A stretch of 64,000 bases of DNA, taken from assembly GCA_030673965.1 (NCBI GenBank), contig JAUTCN010000008.1, positions 62,001 to 126,000 on the forward strand. Reading direction: 5' to 3'. Source of the stretch: Fusobacterium sp. JB019 (GTDB lineage Bacteria > Fusobacteriota > Fusobacteriia > Fusobacteriales > Fusobacteriaceae). Under the pieces are notes generated by a model. That model was not told where the DNA came from. It saw nothing but the letters and a program-made list of their open reading frames with translations, and did not search any database. The position numbers and the translations under genes are program-made. Positions 28,713 through 37,638 of this stretch are shown piece after piece (position 1 is the first letter of the stretch; every line of letters begins with the position of its first letter).

Positions 28713-28931
28713 TTATAATCTAATATTTTTAACTATAGTTCCATATGCAAAATCCTTTGCAGGAGTTATAGTTGAAATAGAGTCTACATTTACTAACATT
28801 CTATTATCTTGTTTAGTTTCAACAACTAAAAAGTTAAGTTTGCATTCAATAATCTTAACACTATAATATTTTCTTCCAGCACATACAATATCAAATTTTT
28901 CTGAATTTAATTCTTTTAATAATTCTAACAT
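28713..28931 (-). CDS. Small conserved protein, possible Sm-like barrel
   Basis: A 72-residue protein of unknown function. Alternating hydrophobic residues in FDIVCAGRKYYSVKIIEC, NFLVVETKQ and MLVNVDSISTITPA suggest a five-stranded small barrel resembling Sm-like or DUF2642-type folds; this is pattern inference only. The frame allows ATG 28937, but GGGAGG touches it, so ATG 28931 is preferred. It stands between a terminator and gatB and may be a separate unit. Confidence 0.6.
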   Translation of the reverse strand: MLELLKELNSEKFDIVCAGRKYYSVKIIECKLNFLVVETKQDNRMLVNVDSISTITPAKDFAYGTIVKNIRL

Positions 28932-29024
28932 TGGCATACCTCCCTCGTTTATTTACAAATAAGATTAATTACCTATTAATGTATTATAATTTTAGCTAAA
29001 TTTTACTAAATTTACAAGTAAAAT

Positions 29025-30461
29025 TTAAAGTTTTTTAAGTAAAAGATCAGTAACCATTTTAGGATTAGCTTTACCCTTAGAAAGTTTCATGCATTGTCCC
29101 ATAAGACCTTTTAATACTCTAGGTTTTCTACCTTCATCAGCATTATGATAATCTTCAATTAATTTAGGGTTGTTATTAAGAACTTCCTCTACTAAAGTTT
29201 CAATAGCACCTTCATCAGCAACTTGTGCCATTTTTTCTTCTTTAACTATAGTTTCAGGATCTCTTTCATCCTTAAGTTTAATTTCAAATAATTTTTTAGC
29301 TATTTTAGAAGATATTATATTTTTATCAATTAATTCAATAATTTTTCCTAAATCTTTAGCTGAAATAGGGAAATCATTAATTTCAATATGATTATCTTTT
29401 AGATATTTTAAAACTTCAGTTAATATCCAGTTAGCACTGGTTTTAGCATTATTGCTTTCTTTTACAACTTCTTCAAAATAATTTGCTAATTCAATATCTA
29501 AACAAAGAATATCAGCATCATATTGAGGAAGTTTGTAATCATTTACAAATCTATTTATTTTAGCAACTATATCTTCTGGCATAGTTTCTCTAATTTTTTC
29601 AATCTCTTCATCAGTAACAACTACTTTTAATAAATCAGGTTCAGGGAAATATCTATAGTCCATAGCCTCTTCTTTACTTCTCATAACCTTAGTTATTTGA
29701 GTTTCATCATCCCAAGTTCTAGTTTCTTGATCAATAGATCCTCCATCTTCAATAGTATTTATTTGTCTATTTATTTCATAATCTATTGCTCTAGCAACAG
29801 CTTTAAAAGAGTTTAAATTCTTAACTTCTACTCTAGTTCCAAAAGGTTCTCCCTCATGGTGAACTGAAATATTAGCATCGCATCTTAAAGAACCAAGTTC
29901 CATAGAAACATCACTTATTCCAGTATATTTTAGAGTATTTCTAAGAAGAGTTAAATATTCATAAGCTTCTTCAGAAGATCTCATATCAGGTTCAGAAATT
30001 ATTTCAACAAGAGGCATAGAAGCTCTGTTGAAGTTTATATAAGATTCCTTAACTCCATGTATAGATTTTCCTGCATCTTCTTCTATTTGGATTTTAGTTA
30101 TTCCAATTTGTTTTTCTTTTCCATTTACGTTGATATCAAGATAACCTCTTCCTGCATAAGAATTATCAAATTGAGTTATTTGATAGTTTTTAGGAGTATC
30201 AGGATAGAAATAGTTCTTTCTATCAAAAGTACTTTCATTATTTATTTTACAGTTTAAAGCAAGTCCTGCTTTAATAGCATATTCTAAAACTTTTTTATTA
30301 AGTTTTGGTAAAGCTCCTGGATGTCCTAAACATATAGGACAAGTATGTGTATTAGGTTTGTCAGAATCATAGTCAGTACTACAATTACACCAAACTTTTG
30401 TACCAGTTTTAAGTTGAAGGTGGACTTCAAGTCCAATTACTGATTCCCATTTTTTATTCAT
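29025..30461 (-). CDS. gatB: Asp-tRNA(Asn)/Glu-tRNA(Gln) amidotransferase subunit B
   Basis: Subunit of the GatCAB amidotransferase that binds misacylated tRNA and activates it with ATP. Length 478 residues. Clear family segments are VIGLEVHLQL at the N-terminus, the zinc-type cysteines CNCSTDY and HTCPICLGHPGALP, DRKNYFYPDTPKNYQITQ, and the C-terminal YqeY-like tail. Its start overlaps the gatA stop by one base, so it is coupled with gatA. Confidence 0.97.
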   Translation of the reverse strand: MNKKWESVIGLEVHLQLKTGTKVWCNCSTDYDSDKPNTHTCPICLGHPGALPKLNKKVLEYAIKAGLALNCKINNESTFDRKNYFYPDTPKNYQITQFDNSYAGRGYLDINVNGKEKQIGITKIQIEEDAGKSIHGVKESYINFNRASMPLVEIISEPDMRSSEEAYEYLTLLRNTLKYTGISDVSMELGSLRCDANISVHHEGEPFGTRVEVKNLNSFKAVARAIDYEINRQINTIEDGGSIDQETRTWDDETQITKVMRSKEEAMDYRYFPEPDLLKVVVTDEEIEKIRETMPEDIVAKINRFVNDYKLPQYDADILCLDIELANYFEEVVKESNNAKTSANWILTEVLKYLKDNHIEINDFPISAKDLGKIIELIDKNIISSKIAKKLFEIKLKDERDPETIVKEEKMAQVADEGAIETLVEEVLNNNPKLIEDYHNADEGRKPRVLKGLMGQCMKLSKGKANPKMVTDLLLKKL

Positions 30462-31924
30462 TATTTATCAGCTCCTTCAGGAAGATTAAATTCCCCTCTT
30501 ATTTTTTCAAAAGCATGTCCTGCTGCAATTAAAGTTTCTTCTTCAAAATGTTTTCCTAATAATTGAATACCTACAGGTAAATCATTAGCAATTCCAGCTG
30601 GAATTGATATACCAGGAACTCCTGCAAGGTTAGCAGAAAGAGTGAATATATCTTCTAGATATAATTCTAATGGTGTTTTCACTGCATCAAGAGAAAAAGC
30701 AGTTGAAGGAGCAACAGGTGTGAAGATGATATCAACATTTTCAAATGCTTTATCAAAATCATTTTTAATAAGTGCTCTAACTTTTTGAGCTTTTTTGAAG
30801 TATGCATCGTAGAAACCAGCACTTAAAACATAAGTACCAATCATTATTCTTCTTTTTACTTCTGCTCCAAATCCTTCACTTCTAGATTTAACGTATAAAT
30901 CAATATAATCTTTAGCGTTAGGACTTCTATAACCATATCTTATTCCATCAAATCTAGCAAGATTTGAACTAGCTTCAGCTGGAGCTAGAACATAGTAAGT
31001 AGGTAATGCATATTTAGTATGTGGTAAAGATATATTAACGATTTTAGCTCCTAACGATTTAAATTTTTCTAAAGCTTCATCCATAATTTCTTTTATTTTA
31101 GAATCCATTCCTTCTACAAAATATTCCTTTGGAACCCCAATTGTCATTCCAGAAATATCTTTATTTAAAGATTTTGTATAATCAGGAACTTCTTTTGGAC
31201 TAACTGTAGCATCATAGTCATCATATCCAGCAATAACGTTCATAGTTAAAGCAATATCAGATACATTTTTAGCAAGAGGTCCAATTTGATCTAAAGAAGA
31301 ACCAAAAGCCATTAATCCATATCTAGATACTCTACCATAAGTTGGTTTCATTCCTACAACTCCGCAGAAAGAAGCAGGTTGTCTAATACTTCCTCCAGTA
31401 TCAGAACCAAGGGAAATAAAACATTGTTTAGCTGCAATAGAAGCAGCAGCTCCTCCACTACTTCCACCAGGAACTTTTGAAGTATCCCAAGGATTTTTAG
31501 TTAATTTATGATAAGAAGTTTTAGTACTTCCTCCCATTGCAAATTCATCCATATTAGTTTTACCGATGATGATTGCTCCAGCTTCTTTTAATTTTTTAAC
31601 TACAGTAGCATCATATATTCCTTTATAATTATAAAGAATTTTAGAACAAGATGTAGTTAAATCATTTAAAGAGACCATATTATCTTTAACTGAAACTGGT
31701 ACTCCAGCAAGAATTCCAACTTCCTCTCCATTTGCTATTTTTTCGTCGATTATTTTAGCTTCTTTTAAAGCTGTTTCTTTTCTCAAAGAAATAAAACTTC
31801 CGATTAAATCATCAGTTTTTTCTATTTTTTCATATACAGCAGTTAAAGCTTCCACAGCAGATAATTCTTTATTTGCTATTTTATCTCTAAGCTCTAAAGC
31901 TGTAAAGTTACAAATATTATTCAT
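30461..31924 (-). CDS. gatA: Asp-tRNA(Asn)/Glu-tRNA(Gln) amidotransferase subunit A
   Basis: Amidase subunit that releases ammonia from glutamine. Length 487. The Ser-cisSer-Lys triad is visible in VSVKDN (Lys), GGSSGGAAASIAA and DTGGSIRQPASFCGVVG. GATAKTNMDEFAMGGST-like stretch (IIGKTNMDEFAMGGST) is also typical. It starts 28 bases after gatC with AGGAGG and runs directly into gatB. Presence of GatCAB suggests that glutaminyl- and/or asparaginyl-tRNA is made indirectly in this organism. Confidence 0.97.
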   Translation of the reverse strand: MNNICNFTALELRDKIANKELSAVEALTAVYEKIEKTDDLIGSFISLRKETALKEAKIIDEKIANGEEVGILAGVPVSVKDNMVSLNDLTTSCSKILYNYKGIYDATVVKKLKEAGAIIIGKTNMDEFAMGGSTKTSYHKLTKNPWDTSKVPGGSSGGAAASIAAKQCFISLGSDTGGSIRQPASFCGVVGMKPTYGRVSRYGLMAFGSSLDQIGPLAKNVSDIALTMNVIAGYDDYDATVSPKEVPDYTKSLNKDISGMTIGVPKEYFVEGMDSKIKEIMDEALEKFKSLGAKIVNISLPHTKYALPTYYVLAPAEASSNLARFDGIRYGYRSPNAKDYIDLYVKSRSEGFGAEVKRRIMIGTYVLSAGFYDAYFKKAQKVRALIKNDFDKAFENVDIIFTPVAPSTAFSLDAVKTPLELYLEDIFTLSANLAGVPGISIPAGIANDLPVGIQLLGKHFEEETLIAAGHAFEKIRGEFNLPEGADK

Positions 31925-31952
31925 GAAAAAGTCCTCCTAGATTAAATTTTAA

Positions 31953-32240
31953 TTATCCCATAACTTTAGGTACGATTAACGATCCATCAATAGATTCTGG
32001 AGCGTTAGATAAAGCTTCTTCAACAGAAAGAGATGGTTTTACCTCATCTTCTTTTAAGTTGTTAACATCATCATTTACTTGAGATAATGCTTGTGTTTCA
32101 CTAACATCAACTTCATTTAACATATCAATATAGTTTAATATATCATTAAGTTCTTCTTGATATTTTTCAATTTCTTCAGGACTAAATTCAAGCCTTGCAA
32201 GTTTTGCAACATTTAGTACTTCTTCTTTTGTTAAAGCCAT
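31953..32240 (-). CDS. gatC: Asp-tRNA(Asn)/Glu-tRNA(Gln) amidotransferase subunit C
   Basis: The 95-residue stabilising subunit of GatCAB. The family pattern VLNVAKLARLEFSPEEIEKY at the N-terminus, LNDILNYIDMLNEVDV and the acidic C-terminal part wrapping around GatA are clear. It is first of the gatCAB genes, 22 bases after the pseudouridine synthase gene, with AGGAGG upstream. Confidence 0.95.
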   Translation of the reverse strand: MALTKEEVLNVAKLARLEFSPEEIEKYQEELNDILNYIDMLNEVDVSETQALSQVNDDVNNLKEDEVKPSLSVEEALSNAPESIDGSLIVPKVMG

Positions 32241-32262
32241 TTGTTTCCTCCTAATTTTGATT

Positions 32263-32976
32263 TTAAATAGAATTTAAATAATTTACTTCTTTCTTTTTAA
32301 GTGGTCTAGATTCCCCTGGTTTTAAACGAGGATCTAACTCTAGATTTCCAATAGCTATTCTTTTCAAGAATATAACTTTATGTCCAATATGATCGAACAT
32401 TTTTCTAATTTGTCTGTTTCTTCCTTCTTTTATAGCTACGTTAAGTGTAGTACGAGTAGTTGTTGAAGAGATAACCTTTGCCTTTGCAGGTAAAGTTAAC
32501 TGATCATCAATTAAAATTCCTTTTTTAATTTTATTTAAATCAGACATACGAACACTTCCTAAAACTTCAACATAATAAGTTTTATAAACTTCAGTTCTAG
32601 GATGGATAACTTTATTATAAATTTCTCCATCATTTGTTAAAATGATTAATCCTTCAGTTTCATAGTCAAGTCTTCCTATTGGGAAAATTCTTTCATTTGT
32701 CTTTACTAAGTTAGTGACAAGTTTTCTCCCTCTAGAATCCTTAACAGCAGATAAAACTTTCTGGGGTTTATTTACCATAAAATATAGTTTTTCACTTTTC
32801 TTTTTTCTTATTGAAACTCCGTCAATAAAGATTTTATCTTTATCATCAACTTTTAATCCTGACTGAGCTAATTGTCCGTTTACAGTAATTCTATCTTCAT
32901 CAATCATTCTATCGATTGCTCTTCTAGAATCAATTCCTAAACTAGCTAAATATTTGTTTATTCTCATTTTTTCCAT
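32263..32976 (-). CDS. rRNA pseudouridine synthase, RluB/RsuA family
   Basis: A 237-residue enzyme that isomerises uridine in rRNA. It has an N-terminal S4 RNA-binding domain (RINKYLASLGIDSRRAIDRM) and a catalytic domain with the active-site Asp in IGRLDYETEGLIILTNDG, plus KEGRNRQIRKMFDHIGH. Its pairing with scpB upstream is a common bacterial arrangement and favours RluB (23S rRNA position 2605) over RsuA, but this is not proved. Confidence 0.9.
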   Translation of the reverse strand: MEKMRINKYLASLGIDSRRAIDRMIDEDRITVNGQLAQSGLKVDDKDKIFIDGVSIRKKKSEKLYFMVNKPQKVLSAVKDSRGRKLVTNLVKTNERIFPIGRLDYETEGLIILTNDGEIYNKVIHPRTEVYKTYYVEVLGSVRMSDLNKIKKGILIDDQLTLPAKAKVISSTTTRTTLNVAIKEGRNRQIRKMFDHIGHKVIFLKRIAIGNLELDPRLKPGESRPLKKKEVNYLNSI

Positions 32977-32994
32977 TTTTTATCCTTTTAAAAT

Positions 32995-33543
32995 TTAATT
33001 GTTTAATTCATTTAATTGTTGCTTTATTTCAAAATAATTAGGTAATTCTTCAACAGTATCAATTCCTAAATATTTTAGAAATTTTTCAGTAACCTCGTAA
33101 AGGTTGGGTCTTCCAATACTATCTTTTTTACCGCAAACTCTAACAAACTTTTTAGATTCCATAGTTCCTATGATGCTATCAACTTTAACTCCCCTAATAC
33201 TTTCTATTTCAGATTTAGTAATAGGTTGATTGTAAGCTATTATGGATAAAGTTTCAAGGGATGGAGCAGATAATTTTCTTGGTTTTTTTTCTTGTTCAAA
33301 GAAATTATTTACAATTTCTCCATATTTAGCATTTGAAACAAGATAAATATAATCTCCATTAACTTCTATATTTATTCCAGAATATTTTCTTTCACCTTTT
33401 AATTCATATATGATAGGAATTATTTTATCAATAGAAAGGGAAAAGAATTTACATAAGTCTTTTATTTTTATATCTTCACCACCTATTAATAAAATGGCTT
33501 CAATTTGATTTTTGATTTCATCCAATTGATTTTGATTTTTCAA
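32995..33543 (-). CDS. scpB: Segregation and condensation protein B
   Basis: Kleisin-associated winged-helix subunit of the SMC condensin complex. The 182-residue protein has two winged-helix modules; the diagnostic segment is LETLSIIAYNQPITKSEIES followed by IRGVKVDSIIGTM and GRPNLYEVTEKFLKYLGI. It starts at TTG behind AGGAGG. scpA is not in the window. Confidence 0.93.
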   Translation of the reverse strand: MKNQNQLDEIKNQIEAILLIGGEDIKIKDLCKFFSLSIDKIIPIIYELKGERKYSGINIEVNGDYIYLVSNAKYGEIVNNFFEQEKKPRKLSAPSLETLSIIAYNQPITKSEIESIRGVKVDSIIGTMESKKFVRVCGKKDSIGRPNLYEVTEKFLKYLGIDTVEELPNYFEIKQQLNELNN

Positions 33544-33605
33544 AAATTTTCCTCCTATTAAAATATAAATGTAGAGTTATATAACTCTACATTTATGAAC
33601 TAAAA

Positions 33606-34652
33606 TTAATAATTATTTTCAGTAGACATTAGAACTGGTACATATTTATTGAAATTTTCTAAGAAAATAGATATACCATCAATTACAGAATTTAAAGGAT
33701 TTTCAACAACAGTGACGTTCAATTTTAAAGAATGAGAAAGTTTTTTATCTAGTCCTCTAAGTAAAGCTCCACCACCAGTTAAATAAATTCCAGTTTTTCT
33801 TATATCAGCTGATAATTCAGGTGGAGTTTTTTCAAGTATAAGTTTAATTTCCTCTACTATTAAGTCAGTTGTTTCTTCTAAACAAGAAGAAATTTCACTA
33901 GAAGTAACTTCAATATTTACAGGAAGTCCTGAGATAAGGTTTCTTCCACTGATTTCATAAGTTAATTCTTCTTCTAATTTAATAGCAGCTCCAATTTCTT
34001 TTTTCAAAGTTTCAGCAGTTTTATAACCTATAAGGATATTATGAGCTTTTCTAATATAATCAATTATAAGAGAATCAAATTTATCCCCTGCAACTTTTAA
34101 AGATTTAGTAATAACTATTCCTCCTAGGGAAACAACTCCAATCTCAGAAGTTCCTCCTCCTATATCAACTATTAAGTTTCCTTCTGGTCTAAATACATCT
34201 ATTCCAGCTCCAATAGCAGCTGCCATAGGCTCTTCTATAAGAAATGCTTCTCTAGCTCCAGCTTCTCTACTGATATCTATTACTGCTCTTTTTTCAACTT
34301 GAGTAACTCCTGCAGGAACACAAATTAAAACTCTAGGTGCAGATAATTTTTTTCCATTAGTTACTATTTTGTAAAAAGTTCTTAACATTTTTTCAGTAAC
34401 TTCGTAATCAGCTATAACTCCATTTTTAAGAGGTCTGATAGCTTCTATGTTGGCAGGCGTTCTACCAATCATACTTTTAGCTTCTTCTCCCACAGCAAAA
34501 ACATCTTTTGATTTGCTATTAAAAGCTACTACGGAAGGAGTATTTAATAGTATGCCTTTTTTTCTAACACAGATAAGTGTATTAGAGGTACCTAAGTCTA
34601 TTCCTAAATCTTCAGAAAATAGGCTTAAAAATTTGTTAAATATGTTTTTCAT
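33606..34652 (-). CDS. mreB: Rod-shape-determining actin homologue MreB
   Basis: Cytoskeletal ATPase that guides elongation of the cell wall. It has 348 residues with an N-terminal amphipathic lead, phosphate 1 motif LGIDLGTSNTLICV, phosphate 2 motif LIVDIGGGTSEIGVVSLGG and the adenosine motif IYLTGGGALLRGLDKKL. GTG 34661 overlaps its own GAGGTG site, so ATG 34652 is the likely start. mreC and mreD are not beside it; maf and an unknown membrane protein gene lie upstream. Confidence 0.94.
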   Translation of the reverse strand: MKNIFNKFLSLFSEDLGIDLGTSNTLICVRKKGILLNTPSVVAFNSKSKDVFAVGEEAKSMIGRTPANIEAIRPLKNGVIADYEVTEKMLRTFYKIVTNGKKLSAPRVLICVPAGVTQVEKRAVIDISREAGAREAFLIEEPMAAAIGAGIDVFRPEGNLIVDIGGGTSEIGVVSLGGIVITKSLKVAGDKFDSLIIDYIRKAHNILIGYKTAETLKKEIGAAIKLEEELTYEISGRNLISGLPVNIEVTSSEISSCLEETTDLIVEEIKLILEKTPPELSADIRKTGIYLTGGGALLRGLDKKLSHSLKLNVTVVENPLNSVIDGISIFLENFNKYVPVLMSTENNY

Positions 34653-34667
34653 TAAATTCACCTCAAG

Positions 34668-35246
34668 TTATAATTTTTCTAAACAATCTAAATCTATATT
34701 TAATTTTTTTAAAGACCTTAAAAATTTACCTAAAGGAAATCCCATTACAGAGAAGAAATCTCCTTCAATTTTTTTTACAAACAAAGCTCCCTTTCCTTGT
34801 ATCCCGTAACTTCCAGCTTTATCAAAGGGTTCATTTGTATCAATATACCATTTGATTTCAGCATCGCTAATTTCATTGAAGAAAACTTTTGTGATTTCAG
34901 CATCTGAATAATGTATATTTTTATTAATATTTATTATTGAAAAAGCAGTAATAACTTCATGGGCTTTTCCAGAAAGTTCTCTTAACATGGCATAAACATC
35001 TTCTTCATTCTTAGGTTTTCCAAGAATTTTATTGTTTATACAAACTATTGTATCAGCACTTACAACAAACTCATCTTTATTTTCATTTGCAATTTCATAA
35101 GCTTTTTTATTAGAAATATCTTTGATTTGATCAATGATACTTTCTTTAGAACTAACTTCTTCTATTTCTTTAGTTTTAATTTTTAAATTGAAACCAAAAT
35201 TTTCAAGAATTTCTTTTCTTCTTGGAGATTTTGATGCAAGAATCAT
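34668..35246 (-). CDS. maf: Maf-like nucleotide pyrophosphatase
   Basis: House-cleaning pyrophosphatase for non-canonical or excess (d)NTPs such as dTTP/UTP. At 192 residues it has the full fold with LASKSPRRKEIL at the N-terminus, VVSADTIVCIN with the catalytic Asp, and DKAGSYGIQGKGA. Maf next to mreB is a widespread arrangement. It follows the upstream membrane protein gene by two bases. Confidence 0.93.
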   Translation of the reverse strand: MILASKSPRRKEILENFGFNLKIKTKEIEEVSSKESIIDQIKDISNKKAYEIANENKDEFVVSADTIVCINNKILGKPKNEEDVYAMLRELSGKAHEVITAFSIININKNIHYSDAEITKVFFNEISDAEIKWYIDTNEPFDKAGSYGIQGKGALFVKKIEGDFFSVMGFPLGKFLRSLKKLNIDLDCLEKL

Positions 35247-35248
35247 AA

Positions 35249-35968
35249 TTATTCTCCTTCGTCTTTCTTTTCTTTATTTTCTATATCTATATTTTCTAAA
35301 CTAATTTCTTCTTCAACAATTTCTTCTTCAATAATTTCTTCAATATTTATATTGTCACCATCAATATTATCAATTTCATCTTCTTGAAAAAGAGGTAAAG
35401 TTTTATGTTCAATAGCTTCATCTATTTTTTCTTGAATAGTTAAATCCATAACATGTTGTTTCTTTTCATATTCTTGTAGTTGTTTTTTCTCTAAGGCTTC
35501 CTTTGCTGCGATTTGCTGATCAATTAAAGCTTTTTGTAATTTTAAGGCTTTAATTTTTTTATTCTTAAGATGGAGAAACTTAAAAAATCTAATTATTTCT
35601 TTTCCAACTAGGAAAAAAGAACAGACAAATATTATAACTCCAAGTAAGGTCCATATTAAATGCAATTTAATATTTTCAAATAAATATGTTGCAAAGTAAA
35701 TAACAATAAAACCAAGATTTAAATCTATAAGTCCATATTGTATTATATTAAATTCATTTAAATATCCAGAAAAATATAATTTTAAAAATAAAACTAATAT
35801 TGTTAATGCTATAACAAAAATAGTTCCAAAAAATAATCTAGTTCTATAAAATGTTTTTTTGTTTTTATCCTTTATAAAAATTATAAAAAAATCAGAAATA
35901 AGAACAATTAAAAAAGGTATATAGAATAGACCGAAATATTTAGTTAAATGTTTAACAAAATAACTCAT
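35249..35968 (-). CDS. Unknown membrane protein with coiled coil and acidic tail
   Basis: A 239-residue protein I do not recognise. Four membrane helices (about 12-32, 42-65, 76-95, 103-125) are followed by a basic stretch (HLKNKKIKALKLQ), a coiled coil rich in Lys, Glu and Gln (about 135-175) and a C-terminal tail made mainly of Glu, Asp and Ile. Co-transcription with maf and mreB suggests an envelope or cell-shape role, but this is inference. Confidence 0.65.
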   Translation of the reverse strand: MSYFVKHLTKYFGLFYIPFLIVLISDFFIIFIKDKNKKTFYRTRLFFGTIFVIALTILVLFLKLYFSGYLNEFNIIQYGLIDLNLGFIVIYFATYLFENIKLHLIWTLLGVIIFVCSFFLVGKEIIRFFKFLHLKNKKIKALKLQKALIDQQIAAKEALEKKQLQEYEKKQHVMDLTIQEKIDEAIEHKTLPLFQEDEIDNIDGDNINIEEIIEEEIVEEEISLENIDIENKEKKDEGE

Positions 35969-36073
35969 ATTTACTCCTAAAATTTAAACGATATAAAAAT
36001 CTATCACACACTACATTTTATCATAACAAAACTAAGTTTTCAAGAAATAAAGAAGGTGTTAAGAGAGTAATTG

Positions 36074-36103
36074 TTGACAATTTTGATAAATAAATGGTAT
36101 AAA
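36074..36103 (+). promoter_or_regulatory. Sigma-70 promoter for the rseC-like gene
   Basis: TTGACA at 36074-36079 and TATAAA at 36098-36103, spacer 18. A leader of about 100 bases precedes the CDS. Confidence 0.65.
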
Positions 36104-36213
36104 ATATATATAGACTATAAAATAGAACTAGAATAATTTTATTTACAAAAATTAAGGTATGTTAGAATAATTTTATGTTAATAAATTATAGGGTAAGGAA
36201 AAAGGAGGTTAAT

Positions 36214-36654
36214 ATGGAAAGTAGTGGAAAAGTGGTTGCTATAAACGGAAAGAAAGTTACACTTAGAATGTACAGAGAAAGTACTTGTTCACATTGTTCA
36301 GGATGTGGTGAAGATACAAAGGTAGCTAAAGAATTGGTGCTTGAAGTAGACCAAGATGTTGAAATAGGGGATATTGTAACGTTTCAAATGAAAGATTCTA
36401 AGTTTTTAAAAATAGGATTCTTAGTATATATAGTTCCAATTATAATGATGATTGTAGGATTTAATGTTGGAACAAAATTAGGATATACAGAAAAAGGATC
36501 AGCTGCTTTATCATTTTTATTTTTAGCTATTACATTTGGAGTAATACATTTGATAGATAGATTTTTAGTAAAAGAAAAAGTTCAAATGGAAGTTTTAAAA
36601 GTTGAAAAAGATGATGGGCAAATAGATCAAGATACTTGTGATGTTAAACATTAA
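36214..36654 (+). CDS. RseC/MucC-family redox protein
   Basis: A 146-residue protein of the SoxR-reducing RseC family. The N-terminal part has the cysteine pattern CSHCSGCG (about 22-29), which may hold a metal centre, and two membrane helices follow (about 70-90 and 95-118). Family members work with Rnf-type electron transport or sigma-E control. The open frame begins at 36175, but AAAGGAGG precedes ATG 36214. It overlaps nothing and is followed after 13 bases by a MORN protein gene. Confidence 0.83.
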   Translation: MESSGKVVAINGKKVTLRMYRESTCSHCSGCGEDTKVAKELVLEVDQDVEIGDIVTFQMKDSKFLKIGFLVYIVPIIMMIVGFNVGTKLGYTEKGSAALSFLFLAITFGVIHLIDRFLVKEKVQMEVLKVEKDDGQIDQDTCDVKH

Positions 36655-36667
36655 AAATGGAGGGGCT

Positions 36668-37156
36668 ATGAAAAAAATAGTTGTGCTTATGTTTATAATT
36701 AGTATATTTTCTTATTCTTCAACATTGAATTATAACCAAGTAAAAGATGTAAATGGAATTACAATTAATAGAATTACAAAACGCCCCTTTACAGGAATGG
36801 TAAAAAATAAAAGAGACAGAGAATTTTATAAAAATGGAAAACCTAATGGGAAATGGCTGACATTTTATACTAATGGAAATTTAAAATCTATAGAAAACTG
36901 GAAAGATGGAAAGCTTCATGGAAAATATATATTATATAGTTCAAATGGAGAAAAATATCTAGAAACAGAATATAAAAAAGGTATGGATAATGGAGATTAT
37001 AAAATATTTTATTCTGATGGGAAACTTAGGATAGCGGGAAAACTAAAAAAAGGGAAACCTATTGGTAGCTGGAGAAGTTATAGTATGGAATATTATGATA
37101 TTTTAGAAAGAAATGCCTTATATGCAAGTGGGAAAGAAAATGCAAAGAAAAACTAA
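36668..37156 (+). CDS. Secreted MORN-repeat protein (YwqK-type)
   Basis: A 162-residue exported protein. A signal peptide (MKKIVVLMFIISIFSYSS) is followed by at least four MORN/YwqK-type repeats of about 20-23 residues, each with a form like GK(P/L)xGKWxxFYxNGxxK. Such proteins are abundant in fusobacteria and their function is unsettled; the database label of antitoxin component is not supported by any toxin gene here. ATG 36668 with GGAGGGG upstream is chosen over in-frame codons from 36638. Confidence 0.8.
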   Translation: MKKIVVLMFIISIFSYSSTLNYNQVKDVNGITINRITKRPFTGMVKNKRDREFYKNGKPNGKWLTFYTNGNLKSIENWKDGKLHGKYILYSSNGEKYLETEYKKGMDNGDYKIFYSDGKLRIAGKLKKGKPIGSWRSYSMEYYDILERNALYASGKENAKKN

Positions 37157-37412
37157 AAATTATAAATTTTTTCAAAATAAAAAGTGTGAATATTTTCCTT
37201 GCCACAAAATGAAAAATCCTGAAGGAAATTTTAATTGTCTTTTTTGTTATTGTCCTTTATATTCTTTAGGGGATCAATGCGGAGGAAATTTCAAGTATAA
37301 TTCTAAAGGAATAAAGGACTGTTCTAATTGTATCTTGCCTCATGTGAAAGATATAGGTTATGATCATGTTCAGATTAAAATAAAAGAAGTTATAAATAAA
37401 GTTAAAAAATAG
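37140..37412 (+). CDS. Cysteine-rich small domain protein
   Basis: About 90 residues with a dense cysteine pattern: CEYFPC, CLFCYCPLY, CGGNF and CSNCILPH. This matches the cysteine-rich small domain family (PF04071), presumed to bind metal; function unknown. The start is uncertain: ATG 37140 lies within the last 17 bases of the MORN gene and has only a weak GGGAAAG site; the frame extends to 37113. The 5S rRNA promoter begins right after its stop. Confidence 0.75.
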   Translation: MQRKTKNYKFFQNKKCEYFPCHKMKNPEGNFNCLFCYCPLYSLGDQCGGNFKYNSKGIKDCSNCILPHVKDIGYDHVQIKIKEVINKVKK

Positions 37413-37444
37413 TTGACATTAACTATCAGGTATGGTACTATAAT
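37413..37444 (+). promoter_or_regulatory. Promoter of the orphan 5S rRNA gene
   Basis: TTGACA at 37413-37418 with TACTAT at 37436-37441 (spacer 17) overlapping TATAAT at 37439-37444 (spacer 20). Start of transcription near 37449 would coincide with the mature 5S end. Confidence 0.7.
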
Positions 37445-37448
37445 ATTC

Positions 37449-37566
37449 GCTTAGAGACAACAGCTACAAGGGTACACCCAGCCACATACCGAACCTGGAA
37501 GTTAAGCTTGTAAACGCCGAAAGTACTTAGGGGGCAGCCCTTTGGGAGGATAGGAAGTTTCTAAGC
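37449..37566 (+). rRNA. rrf: 5S ribosomal RNA, isolated copy
   Basis: About 118 bases. The terminal stem pairs GCTTAGA with TCTAAGC, and the conserved blocks GGTACACCCA, CCGAACCTGGAAGTTAAGC, AAACGCCGAAAGTACTT and GGGAGGATAGGAAG are all in order. No 16S, 23S or tRNA gene is next to it: protein genes flank on both sides, with its own promoter and terminator. The ends are set by the stem and could shift by a few bases. Confidence 0.93.
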
Positions 37567-37605
37567 TTTTATATTTTTAGACTAATTAAATAACTATATA
37601 TAACA

Positions 37606-37638
37606 AATACCACAAATTTCTTTGTGGTATTTTTTTTT
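37606..37638 (+). terminator. Terminator after 5S rRNA
   Basis: Stem AATACCACAAA / TTTGTGGTATT with TTTC loop, followed by a T-run. Confidence 0.88.

Noticed and set aside
36668-37156. Toxin-antitoxin role for the MORN/YwqK protein
   Set aside because: It is a secreted protein and no toxin gene is adjacent; the antitoxin label for this family is only a naming tradition.
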